Source: Rhodothermia bacterium
GTDB lineage: Bacteria; Bacteroidota; Rhodothermia; Rhodothermales; JAAAOL01
Assembly (NCBI GenBank): GCA_030428385.1
Contig: JAUIDY010000012.1
Location: forward strand, 1 to 64,000
Reading direction: 5' to 3'
Length of the DNA stretch: 64,000 nucleotides
The translations under genes and the position numbers were made by a program. Shown piece after piece: positions 1-7,420 of this stretch. The notes under the pieces are model-generated. The model was given only the letters and a program-made list of their open reading frames with translations, was not told the DNA's origin and did not search any database. Numbering within the stretch: the stretch's first letter is position 1; each line of letters opens with the position of its first letter.

Positions 1-1
1 T

Positions 2-306
2 CGTGATTATGACGCCGCCATCGGCCATGTAGAAGTGGTGCCGCAGGATTTCGGTCGGGTGATCCTGAACCTCGTGGGCAATGCCTTCGACAACGGCCCA
101 GGGATGAGCGATGAAGTGAAAGCAAAAGTCTTCGAGCCGTTTTTTACGACGAAGCCAACGGGCACGGGCACTGGGTTGGGGTTGAGCCTGAGCTATGACA
201 TCATCACGCAGGGGCATAGAGGCACCCTCGCCGTCAAGAGCGAAGCCGGCGAAGGGCAGCGTTTGTGATTACGTTGCCTGCGATAGCTGCCGCACCGGCT
301 GCGTAG
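2..306 (+). pseudogene. Decayed C-terminal remnant of a sensor histidine kinase
   Basis: Reading from base 2, the product matches the ATP-binding (HATPase_c) end of histidine kinases: [17 protein letters not shown] (N box), then NGPGM (G1), EPFFTTK and [14 protein letters not shown] (G2). The closest relative in this window is the intact TPR kinase at 40644-43259. Compared with it, about 33 residues between NAFD and NGPGM are missing, an in-frame deletion of about 99 nt. Near base 255 one base is also missing, so the frame ends at 268 (GEGQRL), while the shifted frame goes on as AFVITLP to the stop at 304-306. Both lesions hit the nucleotide-binding fold, so the protein cannot be a working kinase. 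The 5' part lies outside the window. Confidence 0.75.
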
Positions 307-321
307 CGGCTGCAGAAAGGA

Positions 322-678
322 TCAGGGCTGCGTGGCTTCCTCCCCATGCGGCTGATGATAGCGAAGCCCCCATTGTTGCATTGCCGTCAGCACGGGAATC
401 AGGGTGCGGCCTTCGTTCGTCAGGGAATACTCGGTTTTGGGCGGCACCACGGGGTACACCTCCCGGTGGATCAGTCCGTCGGCCTCCAACTCGCGCAACT
501 GCTGCGAGAGCATCTTGTGGGTCACCTTGGGCAAGGCACGCCGAAGCTCGCTGTAGCGCAGGGTGGCAGTGCGAAGGTGCCACAGAATGAGGATTTTCCA
601 CTTCCCTTGCAGCGTGCCGAGCGTCAACTCGACGGGGCAGGGGTAGGTGCGTTCTTGAAAAACAAAACGTCCAGGCAT
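322..678 (-). CDS. HxlR-family winged-helix transcriptional regulator
   Basis: Product of 118 aa, the usual length for HxlR/DUF24 regulators, which often sense electrophiles or redox stress through a conserved N-terminal Cys. That Cys is present (residue 14, in TYPCPVELTLG), followed by the typical GKWKILILWHL helix, the recognition region SELRRALPKVTHKMLSQQL and the wing HREVYPVVPPKTEYSLT. The gene is divergent from a DJ-1/PfpI-family gene at 806, the classic arrangement for a regulator and its target. The 127-bp gap carries repeats (see 646-760). The family call is firm; the inducer is unknown. Confidence 0.9.
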   Translation of the reverse strand: MPGRFVFQERTYPCPVELTLGTLQGKWKILILWHLRTATLRYSELRRALPKVTHKMLSQQLRELEADGLIHREVYPVVPPKTEYSLTNEGRTLIPVLTAMQQWGLRYHQPHGEEATQP

Positions 679-760
679 CGAATACGGCGTTTTTGGCCAA
701 TTCTTTCAAAAAAGGTAGTACCCTACTTTTGGGTGCGTTCTTGAAAAAAGGAGAGTACAT
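646..760. promoter_or_regulatory. Divergent control region with direct and inverted repeats
   Basis: A 17-bp exact direct repeat (GGTGCGTTCTTGAAAAA) lies at 646-662, inside the first codons of the HxlR gene, and at 732-748. A related TTCTTTCAAAAAAGG lies at 701-715. Between them is an imperfect inverted repeat, AAAAGGTAG-TACC-CTACTTTT (about 712-730), whose right arm includes TACTTTTG, which fits the Bacteroidota -7 consensus TAnnTTTG. HxlR proteins are dimers that commonly bind such repeats. That these are the operators is an inference. Confidence 0.45.
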
Positions 761-805
761 AGAGAACTTCGGGCACGGTTATCACGAAAGCAAGCCTTTT
801 TTATC

Positions 806-1552
806 ATGAGTGCCTCCTTAAACGTTATCGATCCCGAACACCCGAAACGCATCCTGATGGTGGTTGCCAATGCCGCCACCTCGCCGGTCACGGGGTGGCC
901 CGTGGGGTTCTGGTGGGCCGAACTCACCCACCCGTACTGGGTTTTCCACGAACATGGCTACGCGGTGGACATTGTCAGTCCCGACGGCGGCCCGCTCGTG
1001 GCCGATGCCTGGAGCGACCCGCGCGATGCCAGCGGATATTCCGCACACGACCTGCTCTCCCTCGGGTTTATCTCGTCGCCGTCTCATCATGCGCTGGTGG
1101 AGGATACGCCTGCGCTCAGCGCGGTTGAGGTGACGGCCTACGACGCGGTATTTCTGGTGGGCGGGCAATCGCCCATGGTCACGTTCCGCAACAACGAGGC
1201 GGTGCATCAACTGGTGACGGAGGCGTATGAAGCAGGCAAGGTGGTGGCCATTGTGTGCCATGCCACCTGCGTGCTGCTGGAGGCGCGGCATACCGACGGC
1301 ACGTTGCTGGTAGAAGGCAAAACATGGACGGGATTTGCCGACAGCGAGGAGCAGTTTGCCGACGCCTTCGTGGGGCAACGCATCCAGCCGTTCTGGATTG
1401 AGGAAGAGGCCAAAAAGATGACGGGGACTAACTTCATCGTGCAGGGCCGATTTAAGGCCCATGCCGTTCGCGATGGCCGCCTTATTACGGGACAGCAGCA
1501 GTATTCGGGAGCGGCGGCAGCGCAGCAGGTCGTCGCAGCGCTGGGTGTGTAA
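806..1552 (+). CDS. DJ-1/PfpI-family type 1 glutamine amidotransferase-like protein
   Basis: Product of 248 aa with the class I glutamine amidotransferase-like fold of the DJ-1/PfpI/Hsp31 group. The N-terminal strand ILMVVANAA is followed by GFWWAELTHPY and VDIVSPDGGP, then the nucleophile elbow VVAIVCHATCVLLEA, in which the CHA cysteine is the predicted catalytic or redox-sensitive residue. Similar proteins act as glyoxalase III, chaperones or deglycases; which applies here cannot be read from sequence. Divergence from the HxlR gene suggests induction by electrophile or aldehyde stress (inference). No strong Shine-Dalgarno precedes the ATG. Confidence 0.88.
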   Translation: MSASLNVIDPEHPKRILMVVANAATSPVTGWPVGFWWAELTHPYWVFHEHGYAVDIVSPDGGPLVADAWSDPRDASGYSAHDLLSLGFISSPSHHALVEDTPALSAVEVTAYDAVFLVGGQSPMVTFRNNEAVHQLVTEAYEAGKVVAIVCHATCVLLEARHTDGTLLVEGKTWTGFADSEEQFADAFVGQRIQPFWIEEEAKKMTGTNFIVQGRFKAHAVRDGRLITGQQQYSGAAAAQQVVAALGV

Positions 1553-1607
1553 GCCCTCCGTGTATCTTCATCCAAAACAGCAAGGCATCAACACACAACC
1601 AACAGCT

Positions 1608-2219
1608 ATGGATATCGCAATTATTGGAACGGGACGGGTCGGTCGGGTGCTGGGAGAGCGCTGGGCGGCGTTGGGACACCGCGTTTGTTTTGGCACTCGC
1701 ACGCCCGAAGCTGCTGCTGACTGGGTGCAGGAGGCCGGAGCCACGGTAACACAACCCGCTGCCGCTGCGGCTGCGGCCGACGTGGTTGTCCTAGCAGTGC
1801 CCGGGACCGCTGCCGAGGCGGTCGTCGAGACGCTGGGGGATTTGAGCGGGAAGGTGCTGGTCGATTGTACAAACCCGTTGCGCTCTGACCGCACCCCGCT
1901 GCCCGAACAGTCCGCCGCCGAGCGTATCGCCGCGCGGGTGCCCGGTGCCCATGTAGTCAAGGCGTTTAACACCACCGGCTCCCAGAACATGGCAAACCCC
2001 GTGTATCCAGACGGGCGGCTGGTGATGCCCATCTGCGGCGATGCAGCCGACGCCAAAGCGACGGTGGCGGCGCTGGCGGAGGCACTCGGCTTTGTGGTGA
2101 TGGACAACGGTCCGCTGCGGCAGGCCCGCGCCCTCGAAGCGATGGCGTTTGTCTGGATCAACCAGGCGTACGGGCAAGGATGGGGAGCCGACTTTGGCTT
2201 TTCCCTGCTGCGTCGGTAA
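1608..2219 (+). CDS. NADPH-dependent F420-reductase-like Rossmann protein
   Basis: Product of 203 aa starting MDIAIIGTGRVGRVLGERW, a GxGxxG dinucleotide-binding motif, followed by FGTRTPEAA and VVVLAVPGTA, then LVDCTNPL and VKAFNTTGSQNMANP, the signature of the NADP oxidoreductase, coenzyme F420-dependent family (NADPH:F420 reductase/YqeC-like). The ATG at 1608 sits directly at the Rossmann motif; the upstream open frame has no family sequence. It lies 55 nt after the DJ-1 gene on the same strand and may be cotranscribed. Whether it uses F420 or another acceptor is not visible; many bacterial members act in general NADP(H)-linked reductions. Confidence 0.85.
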   Translation: MDIAIIGTGRVGRVLGERWAALGHRVCFGTRTPEAAADWVQEAGATVTQPAAAAAAADVVVLAVPGTAAEAVVETLGDLSGKVLVDCTNPLRSDRTPLPEQSAAERIAARVPGAHVVKAFNTTGSQNMANPVYPDGRLVMPICGDAADAKATVAALAEALGFVVMDNGPLRQARALEAMAFVWINQAYGQGWGADFGFSLLRR

Positions 2220-2236
2220 GAAGCGCCGTGTGGGTG

Positions 2237-3781
2237 TTATCTCGTCAGCAACGTCCGCACATGATCGGAGGTGCGCAGGCTCAGGGCCACCAGCGTGAGG
2301 GTGGGGTTCGGCGCGCCGCTGGTGGCGAAACAGCCCGAACCCGCCACAAACAGATTCGCCAGCCCATGCACCTTGCAGTTGGCATCCACCACGCCCTGCG
2401 CCGGGTCGCTGCTCATGCGTGTGGTGCCCATGTGGTGCCAGCCCGCGTTCGTGTGCTCGGGGAACGTGAGGTCGGTTTCATCCTGTAGCCATTCGTGCAG
2501 CCGGATGCGGCCCACATCGGCAAGGCCCACCTGCTGGCCCAGCACCGTGTAGAGCGTGCGGATGCTGCGCTTGTCCAGCGGCGTCAGTTCCCAGTGCAGG
2601 CGTGCACGCGGCACCCCCAGGGCGTCTTTCTCCGTGTCCAGCGTCACCCGCGAGTTGGGGTTGGGTGCCTGCTCGATGCGGGTGTCAAGTTGAAAGGCGT
2701 GTTCCACACGTTCGTCCTCGTTCAAGGCCCCTTTCTCGATGGCTTCTCCGAAGTTTTGGCGCATGAGGGCACCGCTTTCACGGGCATCCTCGTTCTGCCA
2801 CATGTCGATGCGGGGTTGCCGGTGGCGGCCTTCCTTGAGTGGAATCAGCGAGGCAGTGCCGTTGAGGATCTGATATTCACGCTGCACCTGGGCGGTAAGG
2901 GCCAACTCGGCACGGGCAACCGTCTCGCCATAGGCCCACGCGTAAAGCTGCATGGGGCGCGGCTGCGTCAGCCATAGCTCGGCGGACGTAACCTCCAGAT
3001 GCTCCATAAAATAGCGTCCGACCTGATCATGGTCGTTGCCCAGCCCCTGTGGGGCCTGCCGGTTCGAGGCCAGCAGCAGCCGGGCATTTTGGATCGCGCC
3101 ACCGGCGAGGATAAAGTAGCGGGCCTCCACCGTGTGCGTCTTCCCGGCATGGTTCTTCACGGTCACCGACGTGATGGCATCCACGGCTTCGTTGGCGGTG
3201 AGGTCAACGACGTTGGCGTAGGTGTAGAGGTGGATGTTGCGGGCACGGGTGATGGTGTCGCGGAAGCGGGGGTTAAAACGGCTCGGTGGGCTGAACTGCC
3301 ACATCTTGTTCCACACCACGGCCTCGTCCAGTGGCAGCGGGTGGAGGTCGGGAAGCTGGGTGGTCCAGTAGGCGAGGTCGTACGGATGATCGCCGAGTTC
3401 GAGCTTGCCCTGCGCACGCTGGTAAAACGGCAGAAGGTCGTCCAGCGTGAGGGGCCATCCGCTGTGCGGCACCCAGTCGCGCACCTCAAAGTCAAGCGGG
3501 TCAAACGGGGCACACATGCCCGCCCAATGCCCCGTCGTTCCGCCGAAATAGTGGAGCCGACACGCCTGCAGCGGATAATACCGCTGTCCGGTCGTTTCGC
3601 CGTCGTACAGCTTTTGCATCGCCGCGTCGAATTCAAAGCCGCCGCCTTCGAGCAGCACGACATCAAACGGCGTGTCGATCCAGTCGAGCGCCATGCTGAT
3701 CCCGGCGGCTCCCGCCCCGATGATGCACACGTCGCCCCGGATGGTGGTGTGGTCGTCGAGTTCGCGGGCGTCGATGTGCAT
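2237..3781 (-). CDS. GMC-family oxidoreductase
   Basis: Product of 514 aa of the glucose-methanol-choline oxidoreductase superfamily, FAD enzymes that oxidise alcohols or sugars. The N-terminus has the FAD-binding motif VCIIGAGAAGISMALDW; FGGTTGHWAGMCAPFDPLDF is the typical GMC loop. The C-terminus has AGWHHMGTTRM with the conserved His region and VAGSGCFATSGAPNPTLTL. No signal peptide is seen. It ends a two-gene operon: the partner at 3791-4177 starts upstream and the gap is 9 nt. A second GMC/partner pair lies at 10374-12729. The substrate is not predictable. Confidence 0.9.
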   Translation of the reverse strand: MHIDARELDDHTTIRGDVCIIGAGAAGISMALDWIDTPFDVVLLEGGGFEFDAAMQKLYDGETTGQRYYPLQACRLHYFGGTTGHWAGMCAPFDPLDFEVRDWVPHSGWPLTLDDLLPFYQRAQGKLELGDHPYDLAYWTTQLPDLHPLPLDEAVVWNKMWQFSPPSRFNPRFRDTITRARNIHLYTYANVVDLTANEAVDAITSVTVKNHAGKTHTVEARYFILAGGAIQNARLLLASNRQAPQGLGNDHDQVGRYFMEHLEVTSAELWLTQPRPMQLYAWAYGETVARAELALTAQVQREYQILNGTASLIPLKEGRHRQPRIDMWQNEDARESGALMRQNFGEAIEKGALNEDERVEHAFQLDTRIEQAPNPNSRVTLDTEKDALGVPRARLHWELTPLDKRSIRTLYTVLGQQVGLADVGRIRLHEWLQDETDLTFPEHTNAGWHHMGTTRMSSDPAQGVVDANCKVHGLANLFVAGSGCFATSGAPNPTLTLVALSLRTSDHVRTLLTR

Positions 3782-3790
3782 GGCGCGGGC

Positions 3791-4177
3791 TCAGGCGATG
3801 AGCGAAAACAGGGCGCACTGCCGCGCCTCGGTGACGGAAAGCACCCAGCCACCGAGCATCACCGTGTGTTCGGCTTCATAGTCGCGGTGAATCTTGTGGA
3901 GCAAGAACGTGGCCAGTTGCCCCGGGTCGTCCTTGGTGGGGGGCTGCCCATCTGCATCCCTCAACAAGTGCTCGGCGAGGCGATCTATCGTGGCTTCGTC
4001 GGGGTGATGGGCACGGTACTGCTCGCCCAGGTGCCGCAGGCCGTCGTCGTCAAGAATGGCTGAAAGAGACAGCGGTTGCGCCAGCGGGGCGGGGACGGTT
4101 GGTTCGGGGAGACAGGCCCCAAACGGAAGCAACACGCCGGTGGTGGCAACGAGTTGGAAGAAGGTGCGACGCTGCAT
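3791..4177 (-). CDS. Small Tat/lipoprotein partner of the GMC oxidoreductase
   Basis: Product of about 128 aa starting MQRRTFFQLVATTGVLLPFG, a twin-arginine-like N-terminus with a hydrophobic stretch ending in a lipobox-like FGAC. The mature part is helical, with ILDDDGLRHLGEQYRAHHPDE and FLLHKIHRDYEAEHTV. Small exported helical subunits of this kind (gluconate 2-dehydrogenase subunit 3-like) commonly pair with GMC flavoproteins and carry them across the membrane by hitch-hiking; here the pairing is inferred from the 9-nt spacing. A longer start at 4219 is possible but would put 14 residues before the twin-arginine motif. Confidence 0.65.
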   Translation of the reverse strand: MQRRTFFQLVATTGVLLPFGACLPEPTVPAPLAQPLSLSAILDDDGLRHLGEQYRAHHPDEATIDRLAEHLLRDADGQPPTKDDPGQLATFLLHKIHRDYEAEHTVMLGGWVLSVTEARQCALFSLIA

Positions 4178-4213
4178 AGGCACGGGGGAGGGAAACAAAG
4201 TCTCAACATACGT

Positions 4214-4259
4214 CATCATGCCAGCAAAAGGAACTCGTTCCGTGACATCATGCCAGCAA
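4214..4259. repeat. 14-bp direct repeat in a divergent promoter region
   Basis: CATCATGCCAGCAA occurs at 4214-4227 and again at 4246-4259, in the 152-bp gap between the divergent GMC-partner gene and the acetyltransferase gene. The spacing of 32 bp is about three helical turns, as for a dimeric regulator, but no regulator gene is adjacent. Confidence 0.45.
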
Positions 4260-4329
4260 GGAGTTGCAGTCGCCGGGCCATGGCGCTACTTTAGGTCGTT
4301 CCTGCTGCCTTCCATTTGCGTCGCCGCTT

Positions 4330-5118
4330 ATGCATTCCTTTCAACTCGCCCTTCGGTTGCGGCAGCACGAGGTACGTCAGCGGACGGCTCGGTGGGCGGG
4401 CGCACGGCGTTTCCTGGAGGTGGGCGATGCGTTGGTCGCCATCGATGCGGAGGCGACGGGGGCCGATCTTTTAAGTAACCCCAACCAGGTAGCCTTTCTA
4501 GGGTGTACCCAGCGCGTCGGACCTGCGTCACTCGATCTGGTGGTGCGCACGTTTCGGCGGGCACAGGTGCCCCGTTTCTTTTTCTGGCTCTATCCCTGTC
4601 CCCAGTTTCGGGAGTTGCGCCGCTGGTTGGCGGAGCGCGGGTTCATTCGGGTGGGGGACGGACAGCACCCGCTGCTGGCACGCCGCACCCTCGTTGATGC
4701 GCTGCCTGTTGCCGCCTTCGAGGTGCGCCAGGTGGGGCCGTGGGAGGCGGCTGCCCAGCAGGACCAACTGGGGGCGATGTATGCGGATGATGTCGCCGTG
4801 GCCCGGTTCCGTGACACGGTCGGGCAGCCCGACTTTCACCACTTCATGGCATTCGACGGCGATGAGGCCGTGGGGGCGGCGGTGTTGTGGGTGGGGGAAG
4901 ACCTGGGCTATCTGACCAGCGCGGTCACATTGCCCGACTATCAGAAGCGGGGTGCCCACAGCGCATTGATCCGGGCGCGGGTGAACAAGGCGGCCTGGCT
5001 GCGCTGTTCCTGGGCCGCCGCGGCTCCGCCCGTGAACGCGCAGGGCAACCTTGAGCGGCAGGGCTTTTCAGTGCTGTTCGACCGGGAGCTATACATGTGG
5101 ACCGAAGAAGCTTCCTAG
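4330..5118 (+). CDS. GNAT-family N-acetyltransferase-like protein
   Basis: Product of 262 aa. The C-terminal half has GNAT features: YLTSAVTLPDYQKRGAHSAL corresponds to motif A with the acetyl-CoA pyrophosphate loop (QKRGAHS), and NLERQGFSVLFDRELYMW to the final helix-strand. The N-terminal half (residues about 30-110, with a WLYPCPQFRELRRWLAERGF segment) may be a second, degenerate GNAT repeat. The ATG at 4330 begins the conserved part; the upstream frame lacks family sequence. Substrate unknown. It is divergent from the GMC operon. Confidence 0.72.
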   Translation: MHSFQLALRLRQHEVRQRTARWAGARRFLEVGDALVAIDAEATGADLLSNPNQVAFLGCTQRVGPASLDLVVRTFRRAQVPRFFFWLYPCPQFRELRRWLAERGFIRVGDGQHPLLARRTLVDALPVAAFEVRQVGPWEAAAQQDQLGAMYADDVAVARFRDTVGQPDFHHFMAFDGDEAVGAAVLWVGEDLGYLTSAVTLPDYQKRGAHSALIRARVNKAAWLRCSWAAAAPPVNAQGNLERQGFSVLFDRELYMWTEEAS

Positions 5119-5197
5119 CGGAGAAGCATGGCAGCATGCGCCGCTGCGAAAGAAATCCAGAATCGTTTAGCCGACGGAGCCCTTTTTGTGAGCCGAT

Positions 5198-5255
5198 CCT
5201 TTCGAAAGGTCGTGATGAAGGAAAAGGGCCACGCGCCCATTTTTATCACGACCTT
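5198..5255. promoter_or_regulatory. Perfect 12-bp palindrome overlapping an 11-bp stem
   Basis: CCTTTCGAAAGG at 5198-5209 is a perfect palindrome. Overlapping it, AAGGTCGTGAT (5206-5216) pairs perfectly with ATCACGACCTT (5245-5255), with a GGGC/GCCC mini-stem in the loop. All lie 40-100 bp upstream of the secreted S74 protein. They could be a regulator site, or a leader hairpin that competes with binding. Confidence 0.5.
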
Positions 5256-5294
5256 GTCCATTTCTCTCAACCCTTCTCATTCATGGAGCACATC

Positions 5295-6566
5295 ATGAGA
5301 CCCATTGCGTACCTGTTTGCCTTGTTACTTCTTGGCCTCGTTCACCAGCAAGCCTATGCCCAGGAGGAGCCGACCTTAACCGCTACTCCCGAGGGAAACG
5401 TGGGCATTGGCACCACCACCCCCGAGCAGCGGCTGGATGTTCATGCCGGTTCGGTGCGGATCACCAACGAAGGGCAGACCAATGCGGTGGTGAATCGCCC
5501 GTTTATCTTCCTCAATCAGGTGCGCGATGAAAACATAGAGGACTTTGCCGGAGGACTCATCTGGCAAAAAAACGGCACGCCGCGCTTTGAGATGTTCTAC
5601 AACAACGCGGGCAATGAACTCGTGTTTTGGAATCCCGACTTTGGGTCTATGGCTGCTATCCAGCGGGACGGGGGACGCACCTTGCGGTTGGGCGAAACGG
5701 TCTTTCCCAATGACAACTACATCTGGCTGGCTACGGGCGGCGGCAACGCCTACCGCAGTGGGTTGCAGATGAAGGTGTTTGGCGAGGAGTACGGGTTTAC
5801 CATCGAGCACGACGACCGTGCCGAAACGCTTGGCTTAAACATTCTCCGGCACGACAACAATGTGGAAGGCGAAACCGCCTTGTTTATTCACCGGAATACG
5901 GGCGCTGTGGGGATCGGAACCACCTTTCCGGAAGCGCCGATGCACATCATCAGCAACGGGAGTCCATTTCCTGCTGAAAATGGCCTCTACGTGTATAACC
6001 CCGTTAACGAACCCGGTCAGCACGCCATCGGAAGTTTGCGCGTGGCGGGCGATGGTGGCGGCGACCCGTTCCTCTCGCTGGACATTAATGGCGAGGCCGG
6101 TTGGTCGGTGGGGATGGACAACGACGACGAAAATAAATTCAAGGTTGCTCAGTCATGGGACAATCTAGATGCGGGTACGCGGCTGACGATCGACCTTGAT
6201 GGCAATGTCGGACTTGGAACTACCCAACCCGGTCATCCGCTGGAAATGGCCAGCGGAGCCCACGTGACGGAAGGCGGCGTGTGGACCGACGCCAGCTCGC
6301 GCCAACTCAAGGAAAACATCGAGGACTTGACGGCAGAAGAAGCGCTAGCGGCCCTGCTGGCGCTGAACCCGGTACGCTACAACTACCGCGCGGAACAGGA
6401 TGAAGAATACCTCGGGTTTATCGCCGAAGACGTGCCCGACCTCGTGGCCATGAACGAACGCCGCTCGCTGAGCCCGATGGACATCGTGGCGGTGCTGACG
6501 AAGGTGGTGCAGCAGCAGCAGCAAGAGATCGAAGCGCTGAAGGCGCAGCTTCAGACGGGGCAATAA
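5295..6566 (+). CDS. Secreted tail-fibre-like protein with C-terminal S74 intramolecular chaperone domain
   Basis: Product of 423 aa. It begins with a clear signal peptide (MRPIAYLFALLLLGLVHQQA, cleavage after AYA). Repeated GxGT motifs (NVGIGTTTPEQRLDVH, VGIGTTFPEAPMHI, NVGLGTTQPGHPLEM) are typical of the beta-structured stalks in such proteins. The C-terminal about 100 residues form a peptidase_S74 domain: DASSRQLKENIEDL with the Ser/Lys dyad region, then NPVRYNYR, EYLGFIAEDVPDLV and a terminal coiled coil (KVVQQQQQEIEALKAQ). S74 domains trimerise phage tail spikes and then cut themselves off; in bacteria they occur on secreted fibres. ATG 5283 is an alternative start. A sorting-domain protein follows 49 nt later. 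Confidence 0.85.
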   Translation: MRPIAYLFALLLLGLVHQQAYAQEEPTLTATPEGNVGIGTTTPEQRLDVHAGSVRITNEGQTNAVVNRPFIFLNQVRDENIEDFAGGLIWQKNGTPRFEMFYNNAGNELVFWNPDFGSMAAIQRDGGRTLRLGETVFPNDNYIWLATGGGNAYRSGLQMKVFGEEYGFTIEHDDRAETLGLNILRHDNNVEGETALFIHRNTGAVGIGTTFPEAPMHIISNGSPFPAENGLYVYNPVNEPGQHAIGSLRVAGDGGGDPFLSLDINGEAGWSVGMDNDDENKFKVAQSWDNLDAGTRLTIDLDGNVGLGTTQPGHPLEMASGAHVTEGGVWTDASSRQLKENIEDLTAEEALAALLALNPVRYNYRAEQDEEYLGFIAEDVPDLVAMNERRSLSPMDIVAVLTKVVQQQQQEIEALKAQLQTGQ

Positions 6567-6615
6567 TGCCCCGGCGCTGTTTTTTCGCGAGCACGTCATC
6601 AGAAAGAGAGAAAAT

Positions 6616-7227
6616 ATGTCAACAACGATATCTAAACGAAGAGGTAGGCGGAGGCGCGGTCATGTAAGAAGCGTGGGCGTCGTGCTGCTCGTGTTGGGGT
6701 TGCTGCCGTCTCTGGCGCAGGCCCAGCAAGTCGATATTCAGGGCGTAGCGATCAGCCGGGCCGAGGCGTATGTAGGCGAAACCGTCATTGCCGGTCCCGA
6801 TGTCACGGTTACGTCGACTGGCCACCTCACCATCAACGCCGTCACCTTCCAGGTACGTCCTGCCTTTGTGGTGGAGCGAGGCGGAGCGCTCACGGTGTAT
6901 ACGGGAGATTCGCCGGTAGACATCGAAACCGACGAAGCTGTCATTCCCACCGGCTTTGCGCTGGAGCAAAACTTCCCAAACCCATTCCGGGAGGAGACGG
7001 AAATCGGGTTTGCCCTCACTGCAGGCAGCGCCGTGACTATTCAGGTGTACAACACCCTCGGGCAGCGCGTGCAGACGCTCGTTGATACCGCGTTGCCACC
7101 GGGTTTCCACCGCGTCCGGTGGGATGGCCGCGCACGCGATGGACGGGCGGTGCCCAGCGGCCTGTATTTCTACCAGATCCAAGCAGGCCCGCATCGGGAA
7201 GTCCGCTCGATGAGTCTGGTGCGATAG
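6616..7227 (+). CDS. Small secreted protein with type IX-like C-terminal sorting domain
   Basis: Product of 203 aa. An Arg-rich N-terminus (KRRGRRRRGH) precedes a hydrophobic core and an AQAQ signal-peptidase site. The centre is beta-rich (VTVTSTGHLTINAVTFQVRP), like the short adhesin-type motifs found before such domains. The last about 85 residues are a T9SS type A/FlgD-like sorting domain: LEQNFPNPFREETEIGF, VYNTLGQRVQTLVD, GLYFYQIQA. The start is supported by an AGAAAGAGAG purine run just upstream. It follows the S74 gene on the same strand and is closed by two terminators, so the pair is probably one transcript. Confidence 0.88.
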   Translation: MSTTISKRRGRRRRGHVRSVGVVLLVLGLLPSLAQAQQVDIQGVAISRAEAYVGETVIAGPDVTVTSTGHLTINAVTFQVRPAFVVERGGALTVYTGDSPVDIETDEAVIPTGFALEQNFPNPFREETEIGFALTAGSAVTIQVYNTLGQRVQTLVDTALPPGFHRVRWDGRARDGRAVPSGLYFYQIQAGPHREVRSMSLVR

Positions 7228-7231
7228 GAAC

Positions 7232-7249
7232 GGGCGTCGCGCCCTTTTT
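7232..7249 (+). terminator. Rho-independent terminator (first of two)
   Basis: GGGCG-TCG-CGCCC (7232-7244) followed by TTTTT, four bases after the stop of the sorting-domain gene. Confidence 0.75.
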
Positions 7250-7286
7250 AACCTCGGTGGTGCGTTTGGTGCTGCCGAGGTTTTTT
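7250..7286 (+). terminator. Rho-independent terminator (second of two)
   Basis: AACCTCGG (7250-7257) pairs with CCGAGGTT (7275-7282) and runs into TTTTTT (7281-7286). The A-rich 5' arm could also serve transcripts from the other strand, but no gene on that strand ends here. Confidence 0.8.
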
Positions 7287-7420
7287 ATGGCTGCTGGTTG
7301 GAGGATACGCATCATCTTGTGTGTGCATCGTTAGCGAACAACCCCTACTTTGGCGTGCTTGCATGGCGGAAGCGCATTGGTTTCCTCCTGTGACTTCTCC
7401 TCACCCCAATTTCCCCCGTC

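Noticed and set aside
3163-3852. 229-aa minus-strand frame over the GMC gene
   Set aside because: Off-frame reading of the GMC gene with Ser/Arg-rich translation and no domain.
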